DNA of 62,807 nucleotides from Phocaeicola intestinalis (GTDB taxonomy: Bacteria; Bacteroidota; Bacteroidia; Bacteroidales; Bacteroidaceae). Below the pieces are notes generated by a model that was given only the letters and a program-made list of their open reading frames with translations, was not told where the DNA came from and searched no databases. The stretch covers positions 1 through 62,807 of the forward strand of contig NZ_JACSPP010000008.1 of NCBI RefSeq assembly GCF_014837065.1, in the 5' to 3' direction. Below are positions 33,795-42,645 of the stretch, piece by piece. The position numbers were made by a program, and so were the translations under genes. The first letter of the stretch is position 1. Each line of letters starts with the position of its first letter.

Positions 33795-36101
33795 TCACAT
33801 CCGCTCCATATCGCTTGCCGATGAGTTCTTGCCGCGGTACGTGTTCTTCAACTGATTGAAACGGAAGACCAGGCTGACGGAGAAATTCCATAGCTGGTAG
33901 TCTTCGGTCTGGGTGAAACGGAGGTTTCCCTCACGCTGCTCTTCACGGAACTTCATGGTGTGCAGCAGGTCGTAAGCCTTCAGACTGACGCTGAAACGCT
34001 TCTCGAAGAAATCTTTCTGCAATTCCAGATTCAGCATTTGGTAAGGACGAATGGACACGCTCCCCAAATCACCGCCGGAATAGAAGGCGTAATACACGCT
34101 CAGCAGGTAGTCTTTCCGGAACGTGAACTGCTGGTTGAGCGCGGCGGTACAGTTGGGCGAATTATACGCAAGCGGCTCGCCCCGGTACATCACTTCGAAA
34201 AAGGGCTGGCTGATGCCCAGCGTAAGGGAAGGATGCCAGATGCCGAACGTCTTCTGAATGTTCAGCGTCGCCTTCAGGTACTGAATGCGGCGGTAATTGC
34301 AAAAGGTGCTGATGATTCGGTTTCCCGCTTCTTCCTCATGGCAGGTGGACAGGTGGTTCTTCTCGTACGTATAGCTCGCGCTGAAATAAAAGGGTTTGTG
34401 GCTGATGCTCCACTCCAGCTTGTACGCCGTGGCAGGCAGCAGCAGCGGATTGCCCCGCTGGTACATGAACTCGTTGCTGTAATAGACGGCGTTGCTCAGC
34501 TGGCGGAACGAAGGGCGCGTGGTGCGCGACGAGAAAGACAACGTCTGGCTCCAGCCGTTACGCTTGTAGCTGACGCTTGCCGAAGGATAGACGTTGTGAA
34601 AGCGGTGGGTCAGGTTACCCGAAGCGTCCAGCCGGTCGCGGAACTTCATCTGCATATATTCGTAACGCACGCCTGCCCGGAAAGAAAAGTCGCCCGCCTC
34701 TGCCGACACGTCTGCAAACGCCGCCGCACGCACTTCGTCTTCATCGTAAAGCGAAGCCGCCACATTGTCTGCCCTGCTCTGCAGTTCGTTGTGCGTATGC
34801 ACCCGGCTCACGTCGCTTCCAAAGCCCACCTGCACACCGGAGGCAGGGCGGTAATCGAACGCCAACTGGCCCGAGGCAATCGACAAATTCCCCTTCCCAC
34901 GGCTTTCTGTTTCCAGCCATTCGCCCGAACTTGTTTCCGCCGTCGCCTGCCGGTAGCGGTTCCGGTTGTACACAAAGTCGAGGTTGAGGGCGGACGAAAG
35001 CCGGTCGCTCCAGTCGGCGTTATGGAACAGGTTGGCGTGATACACGTCGGTGCGGTTCAGGTAATCGTTGTCGATGTCTTTTTCCGCCAAGGGTGCATGG
35101 CTCCACCCGTATGCCAGGTTCCCGGTACGGAACGTATAGTCACGTGTATGTGTGCCTTCCACCTTCGCCCCTATCACGTGACGGGCGGTAAGCTCATAAT
35201 CTGCATTAGCGTACCACGTATGTTGCTTCGTGTCGCGGCGGTCGCCCTGGTCGGGATTCCGGTACAGATACAGGCTGTCGCCCAACGCCAGCTCGTGCGA
35301 TTGCGGCTGGTTCACCACCGAACGGTAATCGGCATACTGGTAATACGCCGACACGTGGAGCTTCCGGTTCCAGTAGTCGTAGCGCAGCGTCTCGTAGTCG
35401 GAATACCGCCTGCCCTGCTCCGACACGTGCTCCGCCAGCAAGGCATGCCCGTCGTCACGGCGCAAGGTATAGACCTTCAGCACCGCTTTCCCCTCGGCGT
35501 CGTAGCGTGCGCCCGGATTGGTAATCAGCTCCACCGAACGGATGTCTTGCGGCGTGAGCTGCTGCAGCTCATCGGCACGCGCCTTGCGGTTGTTGATGTA
35601 AATCACCGGAGTGCCCAAGCCGAACACTTCCACCCCGCCCGACACGGTGAACGTCATCCCCGGCAACACCGCCAGCATATCGTTGATGCGGTGGTATTGG
35701 CTCAACGTCGTGCCCTCCACGCGGGTCAGCAGCGCACCGTCTTTCTGCTGATGAACGGGACGTTCCGCCACCACCTCCACGCCCTGCAGCCGAACGCTCT
35801 CTTCGCGCAGCGTCACTTCACCCGTAAAGCCGCTTGCCGGAACCGTGCACGAGTGGTAGCCCAAGCACGAGAACCGCAGCAAGCCTTCGCCCAGAGCCGA
35901 AGCCTCCAGCATGAAACATCCGTCGGCATCGCTCACCGTGCCAGCCACAAAAACCGAATCGGGCAGCGCGAGCAGCACCACATTGGCGTACGCCACTCCC
36001 CGATGCGCCTCATCCGTCACTTTTCCCGTCAGGCTGTCCGCCCCGATGCCTGCACAGACGCAGTGCAGCAACATCGCTGTAAAAATCATTCTTTTCATCA
36101 T
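33795..36101 (-). CDS. TonB-dependent receptor-like outer membrane beta-barrel protein (second)
   Basis: A 768-residue outer-membrane protein with a signal peptide (ending CAGIGA), CarboxypepD_reg-like domain (about 25-105: LTGKVTDEAHRGVAYANVVL), plug-like region (INDMLAVLPGMTFTVSGGVEVFG..PVIYINNRKAR), and an outer_membrane_beta_barrel domain. Same architecture as the protein at 26662, but far more GC-rich and of different sequence. It is transcribed away from a two-component gene pair. The opposite strand is open for 720 codons, which I attribute to base composition. Confidence 0.88.
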   Translation of the reverse strand: MMKRMIFTAMLLHCVCAGIGADSLTGKVTDEAHRGVAYANVVLLALPDSVFVAGTVSDADGCFMLEASALGEGLLRFSCLGYHSCTVPASGFTGEVTLREESVRLQGVEVVAERPVHQQKDGALLTRVEGTTLSQYHRINDMLAVLPGMTFTVSGGVEVFGLGTPVIYINNRKARADELQQLTPQDIRSVELITNPGARYDAEGKAVLKVYTLRRDDGHALLAEHVSEQGRRYSDYETLRYDYWNRKLHVSAYYQYADYRSVVNQPQSHELALGDSLYLYRNPDQGDRRDTKQHTWYANADYELTARHVIGAKVEGTHTRDYTFRTGNLAYGWSHAPLAEKDIDNDYLNRTDVYHANLFHNADWSDRLSSALNLDFVYNRNRYRQATAETSSGEWLETESRGKGNLSIASGQLAFDYRPASGVQVGFGSDVSRVHTHNELQSRADNVAASLYDEDEVRAAAFADVSAEAGDFSFRAGVRYEYMQMKFRDRLDASGNLTHRFHNVYPSASVSYKRNGWSQTLSFSSRTTRPSFRQLSNAVYYSNEFMYQRGNPLLLPATAYKLEWSISHKPFYFSASYTYEKNHLSTCHEEEAGNRIISTFCNYRRIQYLKATLNIQKTFGIWHPSLTLGISQPFFEVMYRGEPLAYNSPNCTAALNQQFTFRKDYLLSVYYAFYSGGDLGSVSIRPYQMLNLELQKDFFEKRFSVSLKAYDLLHTMKFREEQREGNLRFTQTEDYQLWNFSVSLVFRFNQLKNTYRGKNSSASDMERM

Positions 36102-36320
36102 CGTATGTTTTGTTTTCGTTAAGATTTATCATTCCGTCCGCAGTCGGCAACACTTATCCTACAGGATTGGCATCGTCCGAGCCTCCGACAATGCTTATCC
36201 GGCTGGAACTCGCTGCAAAGTAACGGCAAAACTTCCCGGCGGCGAAAAATAATCCTTACCCGTGGGTTACGCCTATATTACTATTTTATTACTCCGCGCC
36301 ACAGTTCCGGGTTTTTCCGC

Positions 36321-36328
36321 TATCTTTG
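36321..36328 (+). promoter_or_regulatory. minus-7 element of the second two-component operon
   Basis: TATCTTTG at 36321-36328 lies 24 bp before ATG 36353 and makes the longer frame from 36326 unlikely. The 250-bp divergent gap from 36102 holds no gene. Confidence 0.6.
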
Positions 36329-36352
36329 TCGTGCACAATCAAACATACGCTT

Positions 36353-37741
36353 ATGAAGAAATCAGTCCCTTGGATAAACCTCGTCACCATAGTCGCCTCG
36401 CTGTCCATTCTGATAGCGCAGGCAATCGGCTTCCGCCTGCAGTGCCGGCACGCGCTGGAGCAGGCGGTCAACGAACAGAAACGGCTGGTAGGACAATGCT
36501 GCGGCGACTTCTTCCGCCAGCAAATGGAGGTGCCGTCCGACAAAGGCTTCGTGGTCTACCTCTTTACCGCCGAAACCCATGAGCTGCTGGACACCTACAC
36601 TTCGGTGCCCGGCTCGTACGTTGAAAACGGCATCGTGCGGCTGAACCCTCGCCTGACGCTACAGACCGACACGTTCTACCTGCCTGCTTCCGTCTCCTAC
36701 AACAACTGGAGTACCTTGGCGACACGCTACGTAGCAAGCGAACGCGGGCTTGCCTCCCCACAAGCACTGGAAGCCTTCTTGCGCGAACGGCTGGACGAAC
36801 CGGCACTCACGGTCACCGCCTCTGCCGGACGGCAGCTGTTGGCGGACATCGAGACCGTGTCGGCAGGCAGTTTCTTCCGCCCCACGTACCGACTGCAGTT
36901 CGGCATCAACCCCCTGAACCGGGAAAGCGTCTTCATCGGAGGCAGCCTCAAGACCGGCACGCTGCTGAAAGAGATATACTGGATGCTGGCGGCATCTGCC
37001 GTATGGGCAATCCTCCTGATGCTCTGCCTCATCTACCAGGCACGCACCATTCACGGCGAACGGAAGCTGAACCGCCTGCGCAACGACTTCCTGCACGCGA
37101 TGATTCACGAACTGAAACGCCCCGTACAGTCGCTAAAAATCCTGATGTCGGTACTTAAGGACAAAGAAATGAGCCGCGATGAAACATTGCGCCGGGAAGC
37201 GGTTGCCGATGCACAAGCAGAGCTGGACAACCTCTCCGCTTACTTCTCGAAGCTGCGCGACATGACCTACGGCGACTTCAAGGAAATCCCGCTCAACCGC
37301 ACCGTGTTCAGCCTGAACGCCCTCCTCCGTCCGCTGGCGGAAAAGGCCGAAAGGCAGGGCGTGAGCATCCGCATCGACTCCGAGCCGCAAGACATCCTCG
37401 TGAAAGCCGACCGGATGCACATCAGCAACATCTTCAGCAACCTGCTGGAAAACGCCGTGAAGTATGCGCGGGGCGAAGCCGTCATTACAATTACCCTCCG
37501 CCAGACGGGCAACCGGACAGACATCAAGGTGAGCGACAACGGCAGGGGCATCCCAGCCGACGAGCTGAAACACATCTTCGAGAAATTCTACCGCAGCCCG
37601 GCAGTGCGCCGCGAGAACATTCCGGGACTGGGACTGGGGCTGAGCTACGTAAAAAGCTTGGTGGAAGCCCACCGCGGGCACATCCGCGTAGAGAGCGAAC
37701 CAAACCGAGGTACCACCTTTTATATATCTATACCGCAATGA
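36353..37741 (+). CDS. sensor histidine kinase (second system)
   Basis: A 462-residue membrane kinase: helix 1 (about 8-25), periplasmic sensor of about 190 residues with no recognised domain, helix 2 (about 212-232), HisKA with the phospho-acceptor His in AMIHELKRPVQSLK (about residue 250), N-box NLLENAVKYA, G1 DNGRGIP and G2 LGLGLSY. It overlaps the response regulator by ATGA (37738-37741). It is divergent from the outer-membrane receptor gene, a likely regulatory target. Confidence 0.92.
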   Translation: MKKSVPWINLVTIVASLSILIAQAIGFRLQCRHALEQAVNEQKRLVGQCCGDFFRQQMEVPSDKGFVVYLFTAETHELLDTYTSVPGSYVENGIVRLNPRLTLQTDTFYLPASVSYNNWSTLATRYVASERGLASPQALEAFLRERLDEPALTVTASAGRQLLADIETVSAGSFFRPTYRLQFGINPLNRESVFIGGSLKTGTLLKEIYWMLAASAVWAILLMLCLIYQARTIHGERKLNRLRNDFLHAMIHELKRPVQSLKILMSVLKDKEMSRDETLRREAVADAQAELDNLSAYFSKLRDMTYGDFKEIPLNRTVFSLNALLRPLAEKAERQGVSIRIDSEPQDILVKADRMHISNIFSNLLENAVKYARGEAVITITLRQTGNRTDIKVSDNGRGIPADELKHIFEKFYRSPAVRRENIPGLGLGLSYVKSLVEAHRGHIRVESEPNRGTTFYISIPQ

Positions 37742-38430
37742 ACGATTCACCCTTAAAAATCCTGTTTGCCGACGACGACGCCACATATTCGTTGTTCTTG
37801 AAACGCTTCCTCGAAAGAGCAGGCTACGAAGTCGTACACGTGCCCGACGGGAAGCAGGCGCTGGAGCAGTTCCGCCTCTGCCGCCCCGACCTGGTATTGC
37901 TGGACATCAATATGCCGGAGATAAACGGCTTCGAGGTGGCACGGCAAATCCGCAGCTGGGACAAGAAAGTGCTGCTGTTCTTCCTGTCCGACCGCACCGA
38001 AATCTCCGACCGTCTGAAAGGATTCAGCCTGAAAGGGAACGACTACATCCCCAAGCCCTTCTATCCCGAAGAACTATTGGCAAAGATAGAAGAACGTTTC
38101 GCGGGCAGCACCAGCGAAGACAACCCGCACTACCAAGCCAACCATACCCTCTTCTCGCCCGAAACCAACGAGCTGACCGTATGCGGCACGGCGCACACCG
38201 TCACCTCGCGTCAGGCGGAAATACTGACCCTGCTGTTCCAAAACATCAACCAGACCGTCTACCGCGAAGACATCCTGACCCACGTATGGGGAAACGACTC
38301 GTACGCCAACTCGCTTGCGCTGAACGTGCAGATTTCCTACCTGCGCCACTACCTGAAAGACGATTCGGGCATACGCATCGAGTCCATCAAGAAAAAAGGC
38401 TACGTGCTGCGGACGGTTTCTCCCGAATAA
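37738..38430 (+). CDS. OmpR-family response regulator (second system)
   Basis: A 230-residue response regulator with a receiver domain (acidic pair at 12-13, phospho-acceptor D56 in LVLLDINMPEINGFE, K in YIPKPFYPEELL) and C-terminal winged helix (about 135-230: TSRQAEILTLLF ... YLRHYLKDDSGIRIESIKKKGYVL in parts). Translation is coupled to the kinase by a 4-bp overlap. Confidence 0.93.
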   Translation: MNDSPLKILFADDDATYSLFLKRFLERAGYEVVHVPDGKQALEQFRLCRPDLVLLDINMPEINGFEVARQIRSWDKKVLLFFLSDRTEISDRLKGFSLKGNDYIPKPFYPEELLAKIEERFAGSTSEDNPHYQANHTLFSPETNELTVCGTAHTVTSRQAEILTLLFQNINQTVYREDILTHVWGNDSYANSLALNVQISYLRHYLKDDSGIRIESIKKKGYVLRTVSPE

Positions 38431-38467
38431 ATCGGCTGGCGATGCAGGATAAATCCGATGAAATGCT

Positions 38468-38577
38468 TATTTTTGTGACGATAAAACAAGCAATATTTCA
38501 CCACAGAGGCCACAGAGGCACACAGAGTCTTTAAATTTTCCTCTGTGATACTCTGTGTCCCCTGTGGTGATTTTTTT
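38468..38577 (+). repeat. CCACAGAGGC inverted repeat with T-tract, preceded by a minus-7 element
   Basis: Arms 38499-38527 and 38541-38569 (29 bp, about 24 pairing) are followed by T7 (38571-38577), a good intrinsic terminator for the two-component operon. A TATTTTTG element at 38468-38475 lies just before it. If that starts the Nudix transcript, the hairpin would sit inside its 5' leader and could attenuate it. Confidence 0.75.
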
Positions 38578-38599
38578 CATCCGATAAACGAATCAAGAT

Positions 38600-39100
38600 A
38601 TGACAAGCGACAACGAAAAAGAAATGTTCCTCCTCGTAGATGAAGAGGGAAACATAACGGGAGCAGCCACGCGGGGCGAATGCCACAACGGGAGCAAACT
38701 GCTGCATCCGGTAGTACACTTGCACGTGTTCAACAGCCGGGGCGAACTCTTCCTGCAACGCCGTCCGGCGTGGAAAGACATCCAGCCCGGCAAATGGGAC
38801 ACATCGGTAGGCGGACACATCGACCTGGGCGAGAGTGTAGAAATGGCTCTGATACGGGAGGCACGCGAAGAATTAGGCATTACCGGCTTCACGCCCCAAC
38901 TCCTGACACATTATGTATTCGAGTCCGACCGTGAAAAAGAACTGGTATTCAGCCACCGTACTACCTACGACGGCACTATCACCCCCAGCGACGAACTGGA
39001 CGGCGGACGCTTCTGGACTTTAGAGGACATCCGGAAAGCATTAGGCACAGGCATCTTCACGCCTAACTTCGAAAACGAATTCAAACGGTTGGGCTTCTGA
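38600..39100 (+). CDS. Nudix hydrolase (isopentenyl-diphosphate isomerase-like subgroup)
   Basis: A 166-residue Nudix protein. The Nudix box G-x5-E-x7-REUxEExGU is complete at about 72-94 (GHIDLGESVEMALIREAREE, then LGI). The N-terminus EMFLLVDEEGNITGAATRGECH and the following LHPVVHLHVFNSRGELFLQ resemble the YfcD/IDI-like hydrolases. It hydrolyses a nucleoside-diphosphate-X type substrate, not identifiable from sequence alone. Complete length for the family. Confidence 0.92.
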   Translation: MTSDNEKEMFLLVDEEGNITGAATRGECHNGSKLLHPVVHLHVFNSRGELFLQRRPAWKDIQPGKWDTSVGGHIDLGESVEMALIREAREELGITGFTPQLLTHYVFESDREKELVFSHRTTYDGTITPSDELDGGRFWTLEDIRKALGTGIFTPNFENEFKRLGF

Positions 39101-39179
39101 ACGTAAAAAAACAGGACATGACATGCAGTATTCGAAGTTTTCTTTCATTTACTTAATAAAAATGTGAAAAACATTGTTT

Positions 39180-40259
39180 ATGAAAGAATCACTTACACTA
39201 CGCAAACGCCTGGGGTTGGAAATCAACCGGAAGCTTACCGACAACCTTATCAAGGAACATCCGTTGCGGCAATTGTTCTGGGAATGCACGCTGCGCTGTA
39301 ACCTGCATTGCCGCCATTGCGGAAGCGATTGCAAAAAGATAGCCGGCTACCAGGACATGCCGAAAGAAGATTTCCTGCGGGTGCTGGACAATGTAGCCGC
39401 ACACACCGACCCGCACAAGGTATTCGTCATCCTGACCGGAGGCGAACCGCTGGTGCGCGAAGATTTGGAAGAATGCGGACGAGCCATTTACGAAAAAGGA
39501 TTCCCTTGGGGCATGGTGACAAACGGATTGTTCCTTACTCCCGAACGGTTGGAAAGCCTCATCCGTGCCGGCATGCACTCGGCTACCGTCAGTCTGGACG
39601 GATTCAAGGAAGAGCACAACTGGATGCGCGGACATCCGGAAAGCTTCGACCGTGCCATCAAAGCCATCCGTATGCTGGCAGCCTTACCCGGCTTCGTGTT
39701 CGATGTAGTGACCTGCGTGAACAAGCACAATTACCCTTACCTGGAAGAACTGAAACAATACCTCATCGGCATCGGACTGAAACGCTGGCGGCTCTTCACC
39801 GTGTTCCCCATAGGAAGGGCGGCGCACGATGCCGAACTGCAACTCTCTCCCGAAGAGTTCCGGGGGATGCTGGACTTCATCAAACGCACGCGCCAATCCG
39901 GAGACATCCGCATCAGTTACGGATGCGAAGGCTTCTTGGGCAACTACGAAGGAGACGTGCGCGACCACCTGTTCAGTTGTCAGGCAGGCATCACTGTCGG
40001 TTCGGTACTGATAGACGGGTCTATCTCCTCGTGCCCCAGCATCCGCGCCGATTATCACCAAGGCAACATCTATCAGGACGAGTTCATGGAAGTATGGGAA
40101 AACCGCTTCCTCCCCTATCGCGACCGCGAATGGATGCGCACCGGCGAATGTGCCTCGTGCGACTATTTCCGCTATTGCCGGGGTAACGGCATGCACCTGC
40201 GCAACGAGAAAGGTGAACTGTTAGTATGTCATTTGCACAAATTATTCACCAAATCATAA
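39180..40259 (+). CDS. radical SAM enzyme of the rSAM/lipoprotein system
   Basis: A 359-residue radical SAM/SPASM protein. The 4Fe-4S motif is C40-x3-C44-x2-C47 (CNLHCRHC) after FWECTLR. GGEP (TGGEPLVRED), the SLDG loop and a C-terminal SPASM-type cysteine set (SCPSIRAD; GECASCDYFRYC; LVCHL) follow. Together with the small lipoprotein gene 12 bp downstream it matches the two-gene rSAM/lipoprotein system described for Bacteroidetes (families TIGR04133/TIGR04134). The chemistry and target are unknown; the adjacent lipoprotein is the obvious candidate substrate. ATG 39180 is used; an in-frame TTG lies 6 bp upstream. Confidence 0.9.
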   Translation: MKESLTLRKRLGLEINRKLTDNLIKEHPLRQLFWECTLRCNLHCRHCGSDCKKIAGYQDMPKEDFLRVLDNVAAHTDPHKVFVILTGGEPLVREDLEECGRAIYEKGFPWGMVTNGLFLTPERLESLIRAGMHSATVSLDGFKEEHNWMRGHPESFDRAIKAIRMLAALPGFVFDVVTCVNKHNYPYLEELKQYLIGIGLKRWRLFTVFPIGRAAHDAELQLSPEEFRGMLDFIKRTRQSGDIRISYGCEGFLGNYEGDVRDHLFSCQAGITVGSVLIDGSISSCPSIRADYHQGNIYQDEFMEVWENRFLPYRDREWMRTGECASCDYFRYCRGNGMHLRNEKGELLVCHLHKLFTKS

Positions 40260-40271
40260 ATCAAAACGTAT

Positions 40272-40754
40272 ATGAAAACAAACAAATGGATAACGCGCCT
40301 CCTATCGGGCGCACTGGTCGCATTAGGATTTACCGCCTGCGACGATGAAAACAATGGTGATTACCCTGATGATTATCCATTAGAATACGGAAGCCCTTCT
40401 GTAGAATATCGGGTAAAAGGCACCGTGACCGATGAAGCCGGAAACCCGATTGAGAACATTCGGGTCATTATCCGAAATGCGTGGGACAACACGCCCAATC
40501 CGTATATGGACGATACGGTCTACACCGACAAGCAAGGGGCATTTGCCAACGAAATGAACACTACCGGAGGTATCGGCAAGCAGAAAGTTTACTTCGATGA
40601 CATCGACGGAGAAGCCAACGGAGGCACTTTCCAATCGGACAGCACGGATCTTGCCGATATGGAAAGCACGCAAGTGAAAGAAGGGTCGGGCAACTGGTAT
40701 CAAGGACAATACGAGTTTACCGTCGAAAAGAAGCTGAAGAAAGATACGGAATAA
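40272..40754 (+). CDS. lipoprotein partner of the radical SAM enzyme
   Basis: A 160-residue lipoprotein: signal with lipobox GFTAC (Cys near residue 22), an acidic linker (DDENNGDYPDDYP), and one CarboxypepD_reg/Ig-like domain (VEYRVKGTVTDEAGNPIENI). The short basic C-terminus ends KKLKKDTE. It has the typical SPSVEYRVKGTVTDEAG start of radical SAM-associated putative lipoproteins. It could be modified by the enzyme encoded just upstream. No cysteine other than the lipidated one is visible in the mature part, which argues against a thioether (sactipeptide-like) product. Confidence 0.87.
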   Translation: MKTNKWITRLLSGALVALGFTACDDENNGDYPDDYPLEYGSPSVEYRVKGTVTDEAGNPIENIRVIIRNAWDNTPNPYMDDTVYTDKQGAFANEMNTTGGIGKQKVYFDDIDGEANGGTFQSDSTDLADMESTQVKEGSGNWYQGQYEFTVEKKLKKDTE

Positions 40755-40802
40755 ATGGCAAACGCATTCGGCTGCGAAGCCCAACACGCCCTATTATCCT
40801 GC

Positions 40803-40889
40803 CAGTCCTGTCCTGTCAGGACTGCTATCCTCTGCGGTCAGTACTCCAGTCCTAGCCTATCAGGACTGCAGTCCTGGCTACAAGGACTG
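40803..40889. repeat. three CAGTCC/GGACTG hairpins in a row
   Basis: Hairpins at 40803-40824, 40847-40868 and 40869-40889 share the 6-bp stem CAGTCC/GGACTG and differ in their 9-10 nt loops (for example TAGCCTATCA). The second and third are directly adjacent. Together with the next repeat they fill the 409-bp gene-free gap 40755-41163 between convergent operons. Confidence 0.82.
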
Positions 40890-40960
40890 AGGGAAGAAGC
40901 TATATGCATCGGGCCATGCAGCAATATCCCTTCACAATATCAACCTATTAAAAGGAATGG

Positions 40961-41087
40961 AACGCAAAGACGCAGAAGCGCTGAGTTTTTATCTTTGAGA
41001 GAGCCAAGAGTACAAAGGCCGGCATTGGGCTTCGCAACCTTTTACCTTCTCCAAATTATCCTTTCGCGCCTTTGCGCCTTTGCGTTC
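40961..41087. repeat. AACGCAAAGACGCAGA / CTTTGCGTTC inverted repeat
   Basis: Left arm 40961-40980 (AACGCAAAGACGCAGAAGCG) and right arm 41065-41087 (CGCGCCTTTGCGCCTTTGCG and TTC) flank about 85 bp. It is probably the transcription end for the MBOAT operon arriving from the right. A frame of 142 codons across 40755-41183 is a by-product of these repeats. Confidence 0.75.
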
Positions 41088-41163
41088 AATATAAGGAATC
41101 ACCGGACTTTTCGCATTTCATTTCTGTTTGACCATAAAGCCTCTACGGTGAAAGACGTTTCCC

Positions 41164-42645
41164 TTAGAACTGGAAGTAAATGAAAGGCTGGATGTCGCTG
41201 CTCTTTACCTGAATCACGATAAATATCAACACAATGACCAGCAACGCCTGCCCTACCAGCGGAAGGCGGACCACGCCCCGGCTGCACGCATCCTGCCAGC
41301 TATCGGGCAACCAATGAAGCACGTAACCCAACGCCATCAGCGCAAAAACTTTCCAATAACCCGTAATCAACTGCACGAACAATTCGGGATGGAACGAAGT
41401 AAAGATTTGGCGGATCATCGTCTGCGAACCTTCGAACGTGGTGTTGCGGAAGAATATCCAGCAGAAGCAGACGAAATGGAAGGTAATCACCACCGCAAAG
41501 AAACGCCGAATCCCCGTACTGCGATAGGTCTTGGGACGGTGCAACAGGCTGCGCAAGAACTTATGCACCGCCAACGCTGCTCCATGAAGCCCTCCCCACA
41601 CGATGAAATTCCAAGAAGCTCCGTGCCACAAGCCTCCCAAAAGCATCGTTACAATCAAGTTGATGTACGTGCGGACCTTCCCCTTGCGGTTCCCTCCCAT
41701 CGAAATGTACAGATAATCGCGGAGCCACGTAGAAAGGGATATGTGCCAGCGATGCCAGAAATCGGTCACGCTGTCCGACTTGTATGGCGAATTGAAGTTG
41801 ATGGGGAAACGGAAGCCCAACAGCAGGGCAAGCCCGATTGCCATATCGCTGTACCCCGAAAAGTCGCAATAAATCTGCAGCGCATAGCCATATACCCCGA
41901 ACAGGTTTTCCAATCCCGAATACAAACCGGGATTATCGAAGATGCGCTCCACGAAATTGATGCTGATGTAATCGGATATGACCGCCTTCTTGAACAGACC
42001 GCTCACGATAAAGAAGATACCCTGCCCGAACATCTCGTTGGTAACCCTAAGCGGCTGGCGTATCTGAGGCACGAAATCGCGGGCACGCACAATGGGACCC
42101 GCCACCAGCTGGGGAAAGAACGATACATAAAAAGCATAATCGAGCAGGCTGGAAAGTGGTTTCAGGTCGCCCCTATACACATCGAGGGTGTAGCTGAGCG
42201 ACTGGAAGGTAAAGAAGGAAATGCCTACCGGCAGGAAGATGTCGAGCGGTTCAAAACTTCCGTTCCACAAAGGGCAGAGCATTTCGTAAAAGAAGTTGGT
42301 GTATTTGAAGTAACACAACAAGCCCAGGTTAATGCACAGGCTGACAACTACCAGCAACTTCCTTTTCCAATGAGCGACCGTATGCGCCATCTGCCGGGCA
42401 AGCAGGAAGTCGCTCACCGTCACAATTCCCAACAGGAAGAAATAAATGCCGCTGCTTTTGTAATAGAAATAATACGAAAATGCCGTGACGAACAGCAGGC
42501 GTGCCGTCGTCTTTTTCTGCAACAGCGCATAAACCAGGCTGAACCCTAAAAAAAGAAACAGAAACAGTCCGCTGTTGAATATCATCGGCTGGCTGGGGTC
42601 ATAAGTCAGGACCTCTGCCAGTTTACTCCAATCCAGTTGCCACAT
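41164..42645 (-). CDS. MBOAT family O-acyltransferase (AlgI/DltB-like)
   Basis: A 493-residue polytopic membrane acyltransferase with about 11 helices. MBOAT signature: FPQLVAGPIVRARDFVPQ, YCDFSGYSDMAIGLALLLGF, SLSTWLRDYLYISMGGNR and LLGGLWHGASWNFIVWGGLHG with the catalytic His region. It transfers acyl, usually acetyl, groups across the membrane onto extracellular glycans together with SGNH partners. Two SGNH proteins are encoded directly upstream and the reading frames overlap by 23 bp, so an alginate/peptidoglycan-type O-acetylation machine is likely. The target polymer is unknown. Confidence 0.93.
   Translation of the reverse strand: MWQLDWSKLAEVLTYDPSQPMIFNSGLFLFLFLGFSLVYALLQKKTTARLLFVTAFSYYFYYKSSGIYFFLLGIVTVSDFLLARQMAHTVAHWKRKLLVVVSLCINLGLLCYFKYTNFFYEMLCPLWNGSFEPLDIFLPVGISFFTFQSLSYTLDVYRGDLKPLSSLLDYAFYVSFFPQLVAGPIVRARDFVPQIRQPLRVTNEMFGQGIFFIVSGLFKKAVISDYISINFVERIFDNPGLYSGLENLFGVYGYALQIYCDFSGYSDMAIGLALLLGFRFPINFNSPYKSDSVTDFWHRWHISLSTWLRDYLYISMGGNRKGKVRTYINLIVTMLLGGLWHGASWNFIVWGGLHGAALAVHKFLRSLLHRPKTYRSTGIRRFFAVVITFHFVCFCWIFFRNTTFEGSQTMIRQIFTSFHPELFVQLITGYWKVFALMALGYVLHWLPDSWQDACSRGVVRLPLVGQALLVIVLIFIVIQVKSSDIQPFIYFQF

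Noticed and set aside
33960..36122. 720-codon plus-strand ORF opposite the second outer-membrane receptor gene
   Set aside because: It has no recognisable domain, a His/Arg/Gln/Val-rich composition typical of antisense translation, and the minus-strand frame is a clear receptor with signal peptide and plug.
40755..41183. 142-codon ORF after the lipoprotein gene
   Set aside because: It is composed of the CAGTCC hairpins and the AACGCAAAGA repeat; its translation has no domain-like pattern.
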